Origin: Mytilus edulis | Taxonomy: Eukaryota > Mollusca > Bivalvia > Mytilida > Mytilidae | Assembly (NCBI RefSeq): GCF_963676685.1 | Contig: NC_092353.1 | Span: 7,096,207 to 7,160,206, forward strand | Direction of reading: 5' to 3' | Length of the DNA stretch: 64,000 bases | Shown: positions 34,418 through 45,245 of the stretch, one piece after another | Layout: the number at the start of each line of letters is the position of its first letter | Numbering within the stretch: the stretch's first letter is position 1 | Notes under the pieces: generated by a model | What the model saw: only the letters and a program-made list of their open reading frames with translations | Database searches by the model: none | Told to the model about the DNA's origin: nothing | Translations under genes and position numbers: made by a program

Positions 34418-37400
34418 TTACAAATTAATTTTCCTACGTTTAAACATAAGATGTAATGTCTTGGCTAATAAAACCTTAGCATGATCACAGTTCATAATAA
34501 AATCAAATTTTTCATCAGAGTTAAAAGCATTAAAAGTGTTATTCAAAGCATTAATATAATTAAAAAGTTCTTCTCTTATATCTGAATAAAAATTACAGTC
34601 TATTAAAAAATGTTGTTCTGTCTCTATAAAATTGTTATTGCAGAAAAGACAAAGTCTATCACATAATGGAGTGGTCGGCTTGGTGTAACGTCCGGTCTCA
34701 ACCGCAAGCGGCAGCGATCCACATCGAAAGTTTAAAAATAAAATGCGTCGATGGTCACGAAAGTTGATTGTTTTAACAAATAGACTAGTTTTGCAATTGT
34801 TTTTAAACCTTCTGAATGTTCTAAGCTTGTTTCCATTTACAGAATTTTTATCGTCAAAAACATCAATTAACCATTTCTCTTGATCTATAGCTGTTAATTT
34901 GTCTTGAGCCATTCGTAGCTTTTGTTTGGTTGTTATGTTGAGATTGATTAAAAAGTTCAATTCAGATTTTCTCAGTAAAGCTAATACACGTGAATGCCAA
35001 GATCGTTGTTTTGCCTTACTAGTTTCATGGATAGTCCGAACTATTCTATCATCCTCTAAATTAGAAAGTTTGAAAAATAATCTCATAACTTCAATGTTCT
35101 GTTTTGTTTTAACTGTTGTCCATCCCATATCTCCACGAACGGCTAGATTGGTGGAGTTTTTAAAGGCCCCTAAAAAGTATCTACATGCCCTATTTTGCAC
35201 AGTTTCTAGTTGCTTATGTTCCGATATACCCCAGATACTTGATCCATACAACAATACAGGTTGAACAAGGTTTTCATATAATTTTTCATATATATCAAAG
35301 TCCATTCCACCACAGGCTATAAATTTGGTATACAGTGCCGACAAAGCTCGACTTGCCGATTTTCTTACTTCTCTAACCGTAAACTTCCAGTCTAGGTGTT
35401 CATCTATCCACATTCCAAGATATCTATATTTGCTGTCGTACTTTACAACGGTATTTCCACACGAAAAATCAAAGTTAGATCGAGGTGAGGATCCACTTCT
35501 GAAATGCACTACACCAGTTTTGTCAAAATTTATACATAATCTCCATTTCAAACACCATATATGAACAATATTTAACATTTGCTGAAGTGATTCTTCGTCG
35601 GGCGCCAATAGAACAATGTCATCTGCGTATAATAATATCGAAATCATACTATCTGCATTAATTGGTATACCCAAATTCAAAGAGTTGATTTCATCTGCCA
35701 GATCGTTTACATAAACTGAGAACAGAGTCGGAGATAATTTACATCCTTGTTTCACACCCAAATTAACGTTAAACATATCTGTCATGTACCCATTGATTTT
35801 TACTGCGTAACGAACATCTACGTACAATGACTGTAACCCTTTCAAGAACTTTCCATTTATACCAAGTGCCATCAGTTTATACCACAACATTTCTCTGTTC
35901 ACGGTGTCAAAGGCCTTTTTTGCGTCGATGAAGCACGCAAAAGTCGACTTACGTTCAATTTTCCTATTAGTTATAAGAGTTGTTAAAGCGTAAAGATGTT
36001 CCATACAGCCACGATCCTTCCTGAAACCGTTTTGCTCGTCAGCAAGAATGTTGTTGTCTTCTAACCAAGATGACAATCGTACATTTAGAATGTCAGCATA
36101 TATTTTACAAGGAATTGACATAAGAGCTATTCCTCTATATCCCAGAGGATCACGGTTGTCTTTATCTGGTTTTAAAATCGGATTGATTAAGATTTGGTTC
36201 CAAGTTTCTGGTACAACTCCGTTATCGAATGCAAATTTTACGATCCTGAATATCATATCAACACATGAATTGTTGCGGAGAAATTCTGCGCATATCTGGT
36301 CTAACCCGTCGGACTTGTTCAACTTTGCACGATAAACAGATTTTTCCACGTCCTGATATGAAATATCAGAGTTTAATGTGTCCGAGTTATTCTCAATATT
36401 GTTCACTAGGTCATGATCTACTTGTTGTTGAATAAATGTTAGAAATCCCTCATCGTATTCCCCGTCGCTAGTGTTAAACAAATGTTCATATTCATTTTTC
36501 CAGGTTTCATAAACAACATTTATATCCTTGCTGATATTGCCATTAGGTAGACGAACTTCCATTGGTATTTTGTCACGTCTATCTTTCGCTATTCCTAGTT
36601 TTCCTATTTTTCGCCAAAAATCCCTCGTATTACTTTCTTTCGATAGATCAAAAAGTTCTTTTTGTTGACGCAATTGATAATTACGCTTTTCCTTTCGCAA
36701 AAGTTTATCAAAATCATTTCTGGCTGTTACGAAATGTTCTCTAAGATGTTTTTTCTTCGGTCCACATATCTTACACTTTAGCCAAACTTTCTCTTGTTCA
36801 CATGCGTTCTCCCAATGTTCTTGAAGGTTTTCGTTCCAGTATGGTTTATATTTTGACTTTCTACTAGTTATTTTATGCTGGTCATCATGTGCACTCTTGT
36901 ATCCTATTTTTGAGATAACTTCACTATCAATCAATTGAAATAAATTACTGTATGCTTCGTCAACGTCTCGTCTATCTGCAAGTGCATTTTCTATTTTGTT
37001 TATAGTTTGTTCAATTTTTTCTCGAGCATTGTCATCATTTAAGAAATCGTTAGGAATTTGGTAAGATTTTGGTTTATTTGGAATTCGTTTTAAATTTGTC
37101 GGATATTTTAACAAGGTATTATGAGGTACAAATGCTTCCCTTTTTATTACTGCCTGTAGCACTGAATGATCTGGTATTTGGCTGCACTCTTGAAGATCTA
37201 AGGAATCAGTTATATCAGACATGGTTTTCACATTGAAGTCTATGCACGAGTTTAAATTTTCGTGAGTTGTGAATATATAGTCAACTACCGATTTACCACG
37301 TTTTGAGATGCATGTTAAGTCTTGTTTTCCTTTTCTTCCGTTTATCATACAAATATTACAATCGACTAGAAAGTCAATGAGTAAATCTCCATTTGCATTT

Positions 37401-37945
37401 GATCCTTGGTCAATTGTCTCTCGACTTGGTATCTCGTCTACCCCTTCTATAAAGTCAGATGTATCTGAGCATCTAGAATTAAAATCTCCAACTATATATA
37501 ATTTGCCTAAATTCTGATACATGTACACTTGCCTAGTAAGATCGGAATAAAATTGTTCGGGATCATTTGTTAGTGTTGAGCCTTTAGGTGGTAAGTAACA
37601 CACACATATACAAAACGTTTCATGCTCATTGGTAAGTTTCACCCAGAGTATGTCTTCTATGCTTTCATCTAATACTTCTATCTTGTACTGTTGTTCAATA
37701 ATATCTTTAACGAATACTCCAACTCCTCCTGATCCACGTTTTGCTTTTTTATGATTTATTTTTCGGTTGTTTCCATAAAAATGATAGCCGTCTATATTAA
37801 TTTTATTTTTACCAATCAGAAATGTTTCACATACACCAATGATGTCGCAGCTCAAATGTTCTAAAACTGTTTTTCGAAAGTTATAATTATCACTTTCAAC
37901 ATGATGCGACCAACCGCCTACGTTCCAAACACCAAGCAATAATTC
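34418..37945 (-). CDS. LINE ORF2: endonuclease plus reverse transcriptase, about 1175 aa
   Basis: Open from just after the TAG at 37946-37948 to the stop at 34418. The N-terminal 270 residues form an exonuclease-endonuclease-phosphatase domain: WNVGGW, GVCETF, GDFNSR, and the catalytic PDHS near residue 258. A linker rich in Lys/Arg follows. The reverse transcriptase spans about 530-820: YRGIALMS, NGFRKDRGC, FIDAKKAFDTVN, VKQGCKLSPTLFSVYVNDL and the active-site YADDIVLLA. Near the C terminus there is a Cys/His motif, CLFCNNNFIETEQHFLIDC. The protein nicks target DNA and copies its RNA at the nick. There is no ATG near the start: the first sense codons after the TAG are GAA TTA TTG. Full length with no disruption suggests recent activity. 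Confidence 0.93.
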   Translation of the reverse strand, partial: ELLLGVWNVGGWSHHVESDNYNFRKTVLEHLSCDIIGVCETFLIGKNKINIDGYHFYGNNRKINHKKAKRGSGGVGVFVKDIIEQQYKIEVLDESIEDILWVKLTNEHETFCICVCYLPPKGSTLTNDPEQFYSDLTRQVYMYQNLGKLYIVGDFNSRCSDTSDFIEGVDEIPSRETIDQGSNANGDLLIDFLVDCNICMINGRKGKQDLTCISKRGKSVVDYIFTTHENLNSCIDFNVKTMSDITDSLDLQECSQIPDHSVLQAVIKREAFVPHNTLLKYPTNLKRIPNKPKSYQIPNDFLNDDNAREKIEQTINKIENALADRRDVDEAYSNLFQLIDSEVISKIGYKSAHDDQHKITSRKSKYKPYWNENLQEHWENACEQEKVWLKCKICGPKKKHLREHFVTARNDFDKLLRKEKRNYQLRQQKELFDLSKESNTRDFWRKIGKLGIAKDRRDKIPMEVRLPNGNISKDINVVYETWKNEYEHLFNTSDGEYDEGFLTFIQQQVDHDLVNNIENNSDTLNSDISYQDVEKSVYRAKLNKSDGLDQICAEFLRNNSCVDMIFRIVKFAFDNGVVPETWNQILINPILKPDKDNRDPLGYRGIALMSIPCKIYADILNVRLSSWLEDNNILADEQNGFRKDRGCMEHLYALTTLITNRKIERKSTFACFIDAKKAFDTVNREMLWYKLMALGINGKFLKGLQSLYVDVRYAVKINGYMTDMFNVNLGVKQGCKLSPTLFSVYVNDLADEINSLNLGIPINADSMISILLYADDIVLLAPDEESLQQMLNIVHIWCLKWRLCINFDKTGVVHFRSGSSPRSNFDFSCGNTVVKYDSKYRYLGMWIDEHLDWKFTVREVRKSASRALSALYTKFIACGGMDFDIYEKLYENLVQPVLLYGSSIWGISEHKQLETVQNRACRYFLGAFKNSTNLAVRGDMGWTTVKTKQNIEVMRLFFKLSNLEDDRIVRTIHETSKAKQRSWHSRVLALLRKSELNFLINLNITTKQKLRMAQDKLTAIDQEKWLIDVFDDKNSVNGNKLRTFRRFKNNCKTSLFVKTINFRDHRRILFLNFRCGSLPLAVETGRYTKPTTPLCDRLCLFCNNNFIETEQHFLIDCNFYSDIREELFNYINALNNTFNAFNSDEKFDFIMNCDHAKVLLAKTLHLMFKRRKINL

Positions 37946-38211
37946 CTATCTTCCATCATTTTGTGACTGATTTCGCTGAAAATTTCGCACTAATTTTCCT
38001 TGTGAGACTTTAAATTCGTTTAGTTTTCCCATCTCCTTTAAAATGGTGCGCATGTTGGAATTTGCCACTCTGGTTTCATATGGGATATCACTTTCAATAT
38101 AAACGTTTCTATACTTTTGTATTTTTCTAAGTTCTTTTTTCTTTTCCATAATTTCTACTTTGTTTTGTTTTGATTGCAATCTTGCTATAACAACTCCAGG
38201 TCGTGGTCCAT
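37946..38211 (-). CDS. LINE ORF1 C-terminal fragment
   Basis: Open frame reading SNGPRPGVVIARLQSKQNKV... then YRNVYIESDIPYETRVANSN and ending QSQNDGR-stop (TAG). The PRPGVVIAR piece followed by a basic, helical segment matches the end of the RRM and the C-terminal domain of L1-type ORF1 RNA-binding proteins. The N-terminal half is lost to 5' truncation. It is in the same frame as ORF2, separated only by the TAG. Confidence 0.7.
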
Positions 38212-39045
38212 TCGACTTTTTTTTTTACACAATTGATTGCTATTGATTAGTATGATAATGATCTTAAATTCACCATATCAAATAAACCTTCTTTTTTGTC
38301 GAATGTAAAGAAAGTTGTTTTACTTGTCCCTAGCATACATGTATATATGAAAACGGGGATCGAAAATGAGAATATTTATAATTATCTACAAGTGACAAGG
38401 GTCGAAGATATATCCATATGCATGGAACTGTACTGCCTTCAACTATGAGCAAAACTCATACTGTATTGTAAGCTATTGGCATGGAGATTACAAAATGTGA
38501 AACAATTCAATAGTCTGACAGCTATCGAACAACACAAAACAGACAGAAACCAATCGCTAACACTATTGTAGGTTATTGAATTATGCCAGGTACATCTACA
38601 TAAATAATTGTAGTATCGTATTGATATAGTTCCAAATTATGAGTTGTTGCCAAATAATACCAGACCACGTAAATTGACGGACATCTGTTGACCGTTAGGA
38701 ATAGTTTATTTATATAGTGTTTTACAAATAATTGACATTATCAAGTGAAAAACCTACTAAGATAGTCTACTAAGGTAATAAATAGATTAGAAAACCTTTT
38801 TGACACGCTAACTTGACCTTATCATTGAATTGATAAACGTTATCCTGTTTCAAAATAACATGTCTTTCTGAGATATAATGTGTAAATTACTAAATGAACA
38901 TAATCATGAAATAATTTGCTTTTCGGCAAAAATGTATAATAATTAATATTTTACATACCTTGATTTTTTCACAATGTATATTTGTTATAGATACAAACAC
39001 GAGAGTTATTCCAACTAAAACAAAATGAAAACAAGTGACTTTCAT

Positions 39046-41069
39046 TGTGGAAACAAATTTGTGAAGATATCATTATAATCCGTGATTTTATAAAATATGG
39101 CAATATTTCACAATAAATTATTTTAAAAGCAAAACATAAATTATCCTATATTTTTAATTCTCAAAATAGTTTTTGTGTGAAATAGGTTAATCAAGGTGAC
39201 CTGTTATCTACATGTATTACAAACCAACAGATTACTAGGTTAGAAATAATCATATCGCATAGGAATGTTCGGACTCTTGGACTTAATTCAATATCTTTTA
39301 TATTAAGATTTGGATGTTAACTGATGCCTCAAACTGTTTTTCATTTTATTTGATTTGAATCACATATTACACAAACATAGTTTCCGCCATTAATTTCTGC
39401 TAATCGTTCCCTGAAAATCAACGTTTTTCTCTGGCAGCTCTCGACACAAATGCATTATAACCTCAGGCTCTCGTCTTTTTGTTATTTCGAAATGCTCCAA
39501 AAATTGAGTAATCATTCATATCTAGCAATTAAAATTTTAACTTTTTAAATTTTGACATTTAATTGCGATCGGAAAGATTTGATACAAATGGATGACTATT
39601 TTAAAATAGTGACGAAACATGCGGTATTACAAAATATACCCAACTAATTTAGAAATGTAACATATTATTTATTTGTCACTATTGTTGAATTTTTTATACT
39701 TATAAGATGAGAGTTACGTAGAGGGAGCGTATTTGTATCGATTGCTACAAGTTAAGTGTGTTTATGTGTGTGGGTGTTTGTGTGTACTGATTTAATTTAA
39801 TCATCACCAAACGATAACAATCAAATATATTTCGTAACACGCGTGCGATAAAATTCCTAAATTGTAATACTACTTTAGGTGAACTTATATTTAAATAAAT
39901 TTTAGAAATTAGAACTGTTCAACATATTTCTTCATCTCAGGAAAATACGTTGTTTATAAATACAGGTATGATAAAATAGTTTTCTCAGGAGTAAAACCAT
40001 AAAAATCAAGGAACAAAATAAGCTAAATAATATTGATAGGTTAATTGTGCTCCTTTTCGAGATATTTATGTTGTTTTAAAATGGTGTGAAAAGGCTGAAT
40101 CGGAATTTTACCTTATATTTGCAATGGTTCGATAATAATTCGATTTGAGTCTCAAATCGAAAGAAAAAGACCTAGAATCTGCTTAAATTTTGATAAATGA
40201 CCATTTAATGAATTATTGAAGACCAATGTAAAAAGTTTTGTGCGGTTATGCAGTTGTAAACTTGAATTCTACTGGCTGCCTTGCCATCTGCTAAATAACC
40301 ATGTTCGCCGTACACAACCCAATCAAATTGTCCCAATAGAAGAAACCTTCTTACAGCCAATCAGAAATCGCGTTGTAATATGTTGACCTTTAACCAATGT
40401 GCTCAAACTATTGACCTGAAATCATGTGTGCTATAAAAAGAACAAAGTAAGGTACACGCTGTCTTGTGATAACCTTCGTGTATTGCCCTACATAAGACCA
40501 GTTGACCTGTTAGCCTGTCCGCTCGTGGAAATTTCCACTGGTTGACATCTATACATGCATGACGCAATCAATGGCTTTATCAATTTAAAGAAATTCAAAT
40601 AAAATATATTTAATATACATCTCTGTATTGTATTATACAAACTTAACAATAATAACAGATTTGAAGAAAACAAAATTCGTCCAGAAAACCCTTGAAAATA
40701 TAAATAAGAAAAAAAATATAAGATGGAATGAAACAAAGTGAAATGCTCCCGATCACATTAAACCAAACGGTAAATAAAAATATGTTCTAAAACTATCAGA
40801 TCTGTTCTTCTTCTAAAAATGAAGTCATTCTTTTTTATAAACAATAGTTACGGAACAGTTGTTGAAAACTTGTGGAAAAAATGTACGATTTATGTTTACG
40901 GCATTTTCAGTAAAATCGTTAAACAGTTCATTTAGATTAACACCTTGCAATGATTTATTAAATGACTGTGTGCTGTTTCCTTGTTGGGTTGTATTTTAAT
41001 GTTTTGGCTTTTAAAAACGTATTGCATGGAAAAGGTCCACTAAACGTCAACGGCGGCGCTTTGTATTCC
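39046..41069. other. Region between the EGF pseudogene and the Crypton remnant
   Basis: 39046-39280 and about 39825-40015 are the duplicated 5' flank of the EGF gene. A TATA-like box with CCAAT motifs lies at 40357-40440. No coding exon is supported. Confidence 0.55.
40357..40440 (+). promoter_or_regulatory. Candidate core promoter: two CCAAT boxes and TATAAAAAG
   Basis: CCAAT at 40357-40361 (GCCAATCAG context) and 40394-40398, and TATAAAAAG at 40432-40440. This is a spacing compatible with a polymerase II promoter firing near 40465. No downstream gene is recognised on this strand, so this is only a motif-level call. Confidence 0.3.
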
Positions 41070-42200
41070 TTAGCAGATGTATACAGTTCTAGTCTTTTGT
41101 CCAACGTTATAAGTAACGGAACTCCGTTCTGTGCTCATAAGTGTGGTGCTGGCTGTTGTAATATTCGGTAGAGGAAGAAATGTAGAAGAAGGACCAATTG
41201 CTAAAGTTTTAGGAGGCACTGTACAACTTGAGCTTGGTAAAGCACGAATATTTGATGATGTTTCACCAGCAGTTAAAGCTAATGCTTTAGATTGTTCAGT
41301 GATGCTTTCTGTTAACGTCTGTCCCATACGTATCTGATCATCATTATCAACCCGCTGATACAAAGAAAGGGATGCTACTGACTTATGTTCAGTTACGGTC
41401 ATGATCTGTGCATTGCAATATGAGTTTTTAGCTAGAACAGTAGCCCCGGTAGCACGGATTGAATGGTTAGTGTAAATTTCAGACAAATGAAGTTGCACTT
41501 CTTGCTCAGGTATGACATGAAATTGCCAAGCGTTTTTTCGCCCACAGGAATGTTATAATACCATGAAGGGTCCTCTTCTCACAACTGATCGTTTGGTCTC
41601 TGTCATAGTTTGTCACACTCTGGATTTAATTTATTTACATACTTTTCAAAGGAGGACACGGGGCTATATTCAGAACCGGAATATTCTGGCATTATCCCTG
41701 AAGGTTTTTCTTTGTCACTGCTGTGATGGTTTTTTGTCAACTCATCTAAAGTTTTAAACAACATATTTAAGCCCCGTCTTCGGATCTTTTTTTTTTTTTT
41801 TTTTTTACAGAAAACGTGTATTTTGTCATTTGTGGCATATTTTCCATTCCCCCTCGACAAAAATACAGGCGAATATCAAACTGAACTTTATTTTAAGTCT
41901 AAATGGAGTATTTGGTGATAAATATATTGAGGTATACATTTTTCTTCTGTCACCTTCGTCAATAGACGGATAATGCTCGACGTCTCCTAATCCCATGCGT
42001 GTAAGTTCTGCCATTGCCGCTTTAAAATTTTCTCTGGAAGCGCTCACACTTTCATCATTCACAATGTCAATTTTTTTATTGTACGGTGGAGCCTTTAAAT
42101 ATATATTCCATGAGTATCTCAAGCACTGCAGTGAATTTGTTTTATAACGATTTCCATCAGCTTTACGCACATCCATAAATAATCAAAAAGCTGAAAGCTC
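41070..42200 (-). pseudogene. Crypton-type (DUF3504) tyrosine recombinase remnant
   Basis: Reading minus-strand pieces in order gives the conserved line-up of the Crypton/KIAA1958-like domain: VRKADGNRYKTNSLQCLRY, YPSIDEGDRRKMYTSIYLS then PNTPF (41826-42176); RRRGLNMLFKTLDELTKNH, YSPVSSFEKYVNKLNPECD (41603-41790); then WYYNIPVGEKTLGNFMSYL; and YTNHSIRATGATVLAK... TEHKSVASLSLYQR (about 41320-41480). The HxxR, H and Tyr of a tyrosine recombinase are visible. At least two in-frame TGA codons follow ECDKL, and there are frameshifts near 41490-41500 and around a poly-T run (41789-41808), so it is dead. Similar domains occur both in Crypton transposons and in domesticated vertebrate genes. Here a transposon relic is more likely. 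Confidence 0.8.
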
Positions 42201-42630
42201 TGAGGAAAAATGACGCCACTGTCTCTAATATTGGGATATTTTTTATGCAAGTCTTGATTTTCACATACCGTAATTAGTTTAACAATGCAACATGTGTCGT
42301 AAGCACCTATATATATATCTATACTATTAAACGAGAAGACCTCATTTTGTGTGTCGCTTCTCTTCCTTACACAATAAATCAATCGTCATGTATCTATGTC
42401 CTATCGGTACAGTGGATAGTCATATTTGTCATCCATTCATATGGTTATTCAGATTGAGTTATTTTGGAAGAAAAACGAGAAAAAAGGCGTCCGGATATGT
42501 TTCCGTCATTGCACGAAATTTTAAGTCATATTAGACTTCCGGTTTGCGTTTTTTTTTCTCTGTATACCTTGAACATACATATACTACGAATAAAGAGTAT
42601 TTTCTGTCTGATATCATTTTCAAGTTAACT

Positions 42631-42698
42631 ATCCACGGCGGTCACAGAGTTTATTAGATAGAGATGGTCTGTATATTATATCAATGACCGCCGTGGAT
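42631..42698. repeat. 14-base perfect inverted repeat inside the Helitron
   Basis: ATCCACGGCGGTCA (42631-42644) and TGACCGCCGTGGAT (42685-42698), separated by 40 bases. The GC content of the arms contrasts with the AT-rich surroundings. Confidence 0.8.
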
Positions 42699-42752
42699 CG
42701 ATTATAAAACTGAGAATTAAAAGTAAAAACAAAATACACTTTTTAGTAATGA

Positions 42753-42945
42753 ATGAGAGGGGGGGGGGGGGGGGGGGCAGGACTTTTTCGGGACGTCGGG
42801 ATCGGGTGCTTTTAAGATCGGAATTTCGGGATGACGGGATATTTAATTCTTATTAAATTCGGGACCTCGGGATTTCATGTTTGTACATGTAAGCCCGGGA
42901 TGTCGGGATCAGGAACCCTACGACACCACCACCCCCCTTTATGAA
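42753..42945. repeat. G-run to C-run insertion with short TCGGGAT repeats
   Basis: Starts with a run of about 20 G (42758-42777) and ends with a C run. In between, degenerate units of TCGGGATG/TCGGGATC recur about eight times. ATGAATG flanks both sides (about 42749 and 42941), which may be a target duplication of a nested insertion. Confidence 0.55.
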
Positions 42946-43647
42946 TGTTCATAATATACAGTTAAGCGCTAAAATTAATATTATTATTCATGTGTTATTA
43001 AAATTAATAGAGAACATTTTTTTTGGGGAAAAGGAGGAGCCGGGCTAGAAAAACAATTGTCCTGTCCCAAAGTACCTATGACTTTTGATACCTTTTCTGA
43101 AATTCTCCAGTCTTTAAATCCTATATACATAAATTCATTGATTACAAAAAAAAAAAAGATGTGGTATGATTGCCAATGAGACAGCTCTCCATAAGAGACC
43201 AAAATGACACCGAAATTAACAAATACAGGTCACCTTACGGCCTTCAACAATGAGCAAAGTCAATACCCATAGTCAGATATAAAAGGCCACGAAATGACAA
43301 TGTAAAACAATTCAAATGAGAAAACTAACGGCCTTATGTGTGTACAAAAAAACAAATATATAACACATAAACAAACGACAACCACAGAATTACAGGCTCC
43401 TGCCTTGAATGTTCATAATATACTAAATGTATGTTCATAATGAAATAAATAGAAAACAAAAAATTGGGAATTTTGGAAATAGGAGGGGGATACAAAAAAC
43501 ATTTTCCTGTCCCCAAGTACCTATGACTTTTGATACTTTTCCTAAAATTCTCAAGTCATTAAATATCTTACAAAATTCTTCCTACAACACTTTACATACT
43601 TTCAACCACGCTCTGAATGCCCGCGATTTCGCGGGTGTGTTCTAGTA

Positions 43648-44085
43648 TATATACTATTAAACGAGAAGACCTCATTTTGTGTGTCGCTTCTCCTCCTTCC
43701 ACAATAAATTTATCATCATGCCTCTGTGTCCTATAGGTAACATGTATAGTCGCATTTGTCATCCATTCTTATGATCATTCAGTTTTTGGTTATTTTGGGA
43801 TAAAAACGAAAAAGAATGCGTCCGGATATTTTCCCGTCATTGGACAAAACTTTAAGTCAGATTAGACTTCCGGTTTGTGTTTTTCTGTACATTGAATATA
43901 TACAAAGACTATGAATAAAGTATATACATTTGCTTTCTGCTATCATTTTGAGTTCCAGCATGTATCATCCTTGCTTAACGTGTTTCAGTTTGGGTTATTT
44001 TGGGAGGAAAACGAAAATGAATAATATTTGCTATTTACTATTAATTAGTTAACAGTGGCGGATCCAGAACTTTTCATAAGGGAGG
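43648..44085 (+). mobile_element. Second Helitron 5' end in tandem, truncated or incomplete
   Basis: Begins TATATACTATTAAACGAGAA and follows the first Helitron's 5' 240 bases closely (AAGACCTCATTTTGTGTGTC, GCGTCCGGATATTTTCCCGTC). It starts 2 bases after the CTAG of the first. No hairpin plus CTRR end was found downstream, so it may be truncated by the GGATCCAGAACTTTTCATAA repeat near 44060. Confidence 0.65.
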
Positions 44086-44300
44086 GGGCGCTGACGGTTT
44101 GTGTTTTTCTGTACTTTGAACATACAAAGACTATGAATAACGTATATACATTTGCTTTCGGCTATCATTTTGAGTTCTAGCATGTATCATCCTTGCTTAA
44201 CGTGTTTCAGTTTGGGTTATTTTGGGAGGAAAATATTTATTATTTACTATCAATTAGTTTACAGTGGCGGATCCAGAACTTTTCATAAGGGAGGGGGCGC
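43875..44300 (+). repeat. Tandem duplication of about 215 bases
   Basis: The block from GTTTTTCTGTACWTTGAA through CAGTGGCGGATCCAGAACTT and GGAGGGGGCGCTGAC occurs at about 43878-44093 and again at about 44101-44306. The second copy is shortened around the GGGAGGAAAA stretch. Confidence 0.8.
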
Positions 44301-45054
44301 TGACTGACATAAAAAAAAAGGGGGGGGGTTCCTCCCATGCTTCAGTGATTCCCCATATAATTAACAATTTTTTTTTCAACGAAATGGGGGGCAGGTTCTT
44401 TCGTATCAGGTGATAGATCTTCATGATGGTATTGAACATTTAATTTATATGTACAAATAAATGACCTCGACAGTTTTGTTGACGTTCTATTCTTTCATGT
44501 TATGACATAATTTTTTTGGTATTCTATGTAAATTGTATGAAAATATCTTTTGCTTGTATGAGAAGAGCAAGAGATGGGGGTAATCTTTTGAATGCTGCCA
44601 GCAAAATAATAAAATAAAAATCATTATCATTTTTAATTTTCAATAAAATTGAGAATGTTTTTCACTGAAATGTGGGGGAACTCTTCTGATTATAGAAATT
44701 ATAGTTCAAATTGAGTTATCTCCCGTTTATCAAAAATAATCTCAATTAAATTGGTATTAAATAACTTTGATGGGTAGTTTTATAGGCAAACTTATACGAC
44801 ATCTCCTTATTTTTATATAGACCGTTCAGGCCGACACGAAACATAGATATCTACAAAAAAAAGAAAAATATACAAATACCGATCTATATTAAGGGAATTT
44901 GCGAACGGAGCTTTTTTACACACTTTGTTTTTCTCATATGAAATCAAGAACCTGAAATTGCATTTGTTTACATTTCGTTGGTAGAAGAGAGACGAAACAT
45001 ACCAGAGAGACATCCAAATCATAAGTCGTGAATAAACTGAAAACGCCATGGTTG

Positions 45055-45245
45055 AATAAGAAAAGAAAAACACTAACATACAATACAAACAATAGTGCGT
45101 AAAACACAACATAGAAACTAAAGACTAAACAACACGAACCCAACCAAAAATTGGGGGTGAACTCAGGTGTGCCGAAAGGGTAAGCAGACCCTGGCCCACA
45201 TGTGAAACCCATCGTGTTGTTCATGTTAGTACAAACCCGGTAAAA
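45055..45245 (+). repeat. Dispersed repeat family E
   Basis: Contains ACTAAAGACTAAACAACACG, GGGTGAACTCAGGTG and GGGTAAGCAGACCCTGGCCC, matching about 6770-6910. No protein is credible in it. Confidence 0.7.

Larger units (their letters stand above)
34160..38222 (-). mobile_element. Non-LTR (LINE) retrotransposon, 5'-truncated, with intact ORF2
   Basis: The minus-strand element runs from an ORF1 remnant at about 38211 to a short-repeat 3' tail of TTAC units at about 34160-34185. The 5' boundary is an A-run near 38213-38222, typical of truncated reverse transcription. ORF1 keeps only its C-terminal part; ORF2 is fully open. It lies inside intron 1 of the EGF pseudogene, in the same orientation. 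I did not find a clear target-site duplication. The clade is not resolved: the ORF1 RPRPxVV/IAR motif resembles L1/Tx1-type ORF1 proteins. Confidence 0.88.
42318..43645 (+). mobile_element. Non-autonomous Helitron, structurally complete
   Basis: The 5' end TCTATACTATTAAACG matches the Helitron consensus TCTMTAYTA and follows an A. The 3' end is a GC-rich hairpin, CCCGCGA (43620-43626), TT loop, TCGCGGG (43629-43635), then six bases and CTAG at 43642-43645, followed by T. There is no target duplication, as expected for insertion between A and T. It contains no Rep/helicase coding sequence. Inside are a 14-base inverted repeat, a G-rich insertion, a reversed family A repeat and an imperfect internal duplication (CCTGTCCCMAAGTACCTATG at about 43060-43080 and 43504-43524). 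Confidence 0.85.

Noticed and set aside
34926..37517. Plus-strand open frames opposite the LINE
   Set aside because: Antisense shadows of ORF2, which carries all the conserved motifs.
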